Shown: positions 62,456 to 64,000 of the stretch, piece after piece
Layout of the letters: each line of letters opens with the position of its first letter
Numbering within the stretch: position 1 is the first letter of the stretch
Assembly: GCF_020882245.1 (NCBI RefSeq)
Contig: NC_083597.1
Span: 60,676,152 to 60,740,151, forward strand
Direction: 5' to 3'
DNA from: Rhopalosiphum padi
Lineage: Eukaryota; Arthropoda; Insecta; Hemiptera; Aphididae
Length of the DNA stretch: 64,000 nt
The notes under the pieces: generated by a model
The model's database searches: none
What the model was told of the DNA's origin: nothing
What the model saw: the letters and a program-made list of their open reading frames with translations, nothing else
Position numbers and translations under genes: made by a program

Positions 62456-63237
62456 GTAAGTATATGAAGAAAATAACCGTTTATACATGTATAAACCTAT
62501 ATAGGTACCTTAATTTAAAATAAAATATAATATCGACTATATTATATTGTAATGAATATATTTGCCTATATTATGCGTGAAGTAATTATTATTTTACTAT
62601 GTACCTATGATACAACACGTATTTTCTCGGTCTATTTTTCATAGTTATCGTATGGTTTTTATAACAGCTAGGTATTACATTTATAATACTACATCATTCC
62701 CATTAATAAGTCATTGATATTCATTATAATTTATAACTTATACAGATTGTGTGTACCTGTAATTTGGCTCATGATAATGTGATTTCTTGTTTTAATCGAC
62801 AACTCACTTATATATTTAAACACTTAATATAATATTATGTTGTATATTGTTGATGTAATATTTTTTCATAACTCTTGGAAACCCTTTTTCGTTTCTTGTT
62901 ATCAAATCTATAAACAATGAGGTTAAAGTGTTTATGAATTTTATACAGTCGAAATATAAAAGTAATAATAGCAAAATACGAGTGAAAAAATGATTACGAT
63001 TTATGTTTATACCTATGCATATGTATGCAATATAATTTCCCCTACGTATACGCTTAACGTGCATCCTACATCCATTTGCACACAACATCTAACGACATAT
63101 GTATATCTATCCTACCAATGTATTCTATAAATAAGTAGTTTTTATTTGTAATTATTATCAATTAGTAATTAATTTACTAATCATCGTTATCGTTCAATTC
63201 GCTGTGGTAGGTAGGCAGGTAAAGTATATATTATAAT

Positions 63238-63860
63238 TAGGGCTGAGAATTTGATAACCTAAAAAAACTAAAAATAACACACTAACACACTAAAAATTTA
63301 AAATGATACCTACACTTATAAAATGTACTAAAAGACTACATTTACGGAAAAAATATTAGGTGAACAAAAACTTTTAAGTTTAATATGCATTGTACATAGT
63401 AATTTATTACTTTTAATATTTAATATGATATAATTTGAGAAATATTGACTTTATAACGATGAATTCTGTTTATTTACGATCAGTGGTTGTGAAAGTATTT
63501 GGTACTCATGTTAGGTTACTTTGTGCTTCTATGTTGTTCCATATCAATTTATATTAGTTATGTGGAATTTCAAATACTAGATTAATTTTAATTGTATAAA
63601 ATATGTTTCTTGTTTAATATATTTAATTAATTAATACATTGATAGTAGAATATATATAAAAAAAATTTTGGTTAAAATCTTGAAATGACATTTTTGAACT
63701 TTAATTTTTTTCTTGTTTAAAAAAAATCTAAAAAAATAAATATTTATTATACAAAATAAAAATTAGTAGGTATTTAACAAAACATGAAATAAATTTGTAC
63801 CGTAACGAGCACCGTACCGCTGTAGAAATAATTAAAAAGTACATTGAAATCGCAGCCCTA
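63238..63860. mobile_element. Putative 0.6-kb MITE with TAGGGCTG ends
   Basis: The left end TAGGGCTGAGAATTTGA and the right end, on the opposite strand TAGGGCTGCGATTTCAA, form an imperfect terminal inverted repeat. Both flanks are AT-rich (ATTATAAT, ATTTATAA), so a target duplication is only suggestive. It has no coding capacity. Confidence 0.6.
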
Positions 63861-64000
63861 ATTTATAATAATCAATAATTTTCAACAGTGTATTAATTAT
63901 ACCACGTATGTATCATCCTAATTATCACTCGAATCCCGCTGCAATAGACGACCCAATAAAACAATGCATATACACGTAAAATAACCGAATTTCTCGATAT

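Larger units (their letters stand above)
56823..64000 (+). other. CaMKII: CaMKII intron 14 and beyond (hub-domain exons not in window)
   Basis: The stretch holds two decayed RT fragments, one hAT-like MITE, a repeat end at 58838-58960, a CpG-richer stretch at 61790-62110 with a candidate cassette exon, the 77-nt exon-like block at 62379, and a 0.6-kb element at 63238. I looked for the association-domain start (RRQEIIK, EQLIEA, NNGDF) and did not see it. Confidence 0.7.

Overview
This is an AT-rich animal genome window, almost certainly from an aphid. The evidence is insect-type split genes with AT-rich introns, short motifs such as GTAGGTACCTA throughout, many CA/TG microsatellites, and decayed non-LTR retrotransposons and hAT-type MITEs of the kinds common in aphid genomes. 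There is no sign of prokaryotic or organellar sequence. The species assignment is inference from style and was not looked up.

Two protein-coding genes are supported, both on the + strand. The left edge (1-1190) holds the 3' end of a cyclin-L gene: the end of the second cyclin fold, a coiled basic segment and a short RS/KY-rich tail, in four exons. About 16 kb of intergenic DNA follows (1191-17230). It holds a TG microsatellite, a MITE, a minus-strand RT fragment, a small hAT MITE with an 8-bp target duplication, and three copies of an aphid-type repeat whose ends read GATTCTGAGCGGAG.

From a CpG-rich promoter/5'UTR block (about 17260-17962) the rest of the window is one long gene, the calcium/calmodulin-dependent protein kinase II orthologue (CaMKII). 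I place 14 exons from 17963 to 56822, encoding the complete kinase domain, the autoinhibitory/calmodulin-binding segment and most of the variable linker. The C-terminal association (hub) domain is not seen and must lie beyond 64000. Each exon boundary was set by keeping the reading frame across the splice and by matching conserved CaMKII motifs (K43, HRDLK 134-138, DFG 157-159, SPE 182-184, RQETVD with T287). Introns range from 61 nt to 12.7 kb. The large ones hold retrotransposon and transposase debris, simple repeats and two CpG-rich islands.

The most interesting points are in CaMKII splicing. Two introns use GC-AG rather than GT-AG boundaries. Exon 11 has two consensus donors 18 nt apart that stay in frame. 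Exon 14 has two in-frame acceptors. All linker exons are phase 1/phase 1, so they can be skipped freely, but a 77-nt exon-like block at 62379-62455 breaks that rule and would cause a stop if joined directly. No CRISPR array, tRNA, rRNA or clearly novel multigene system was found.
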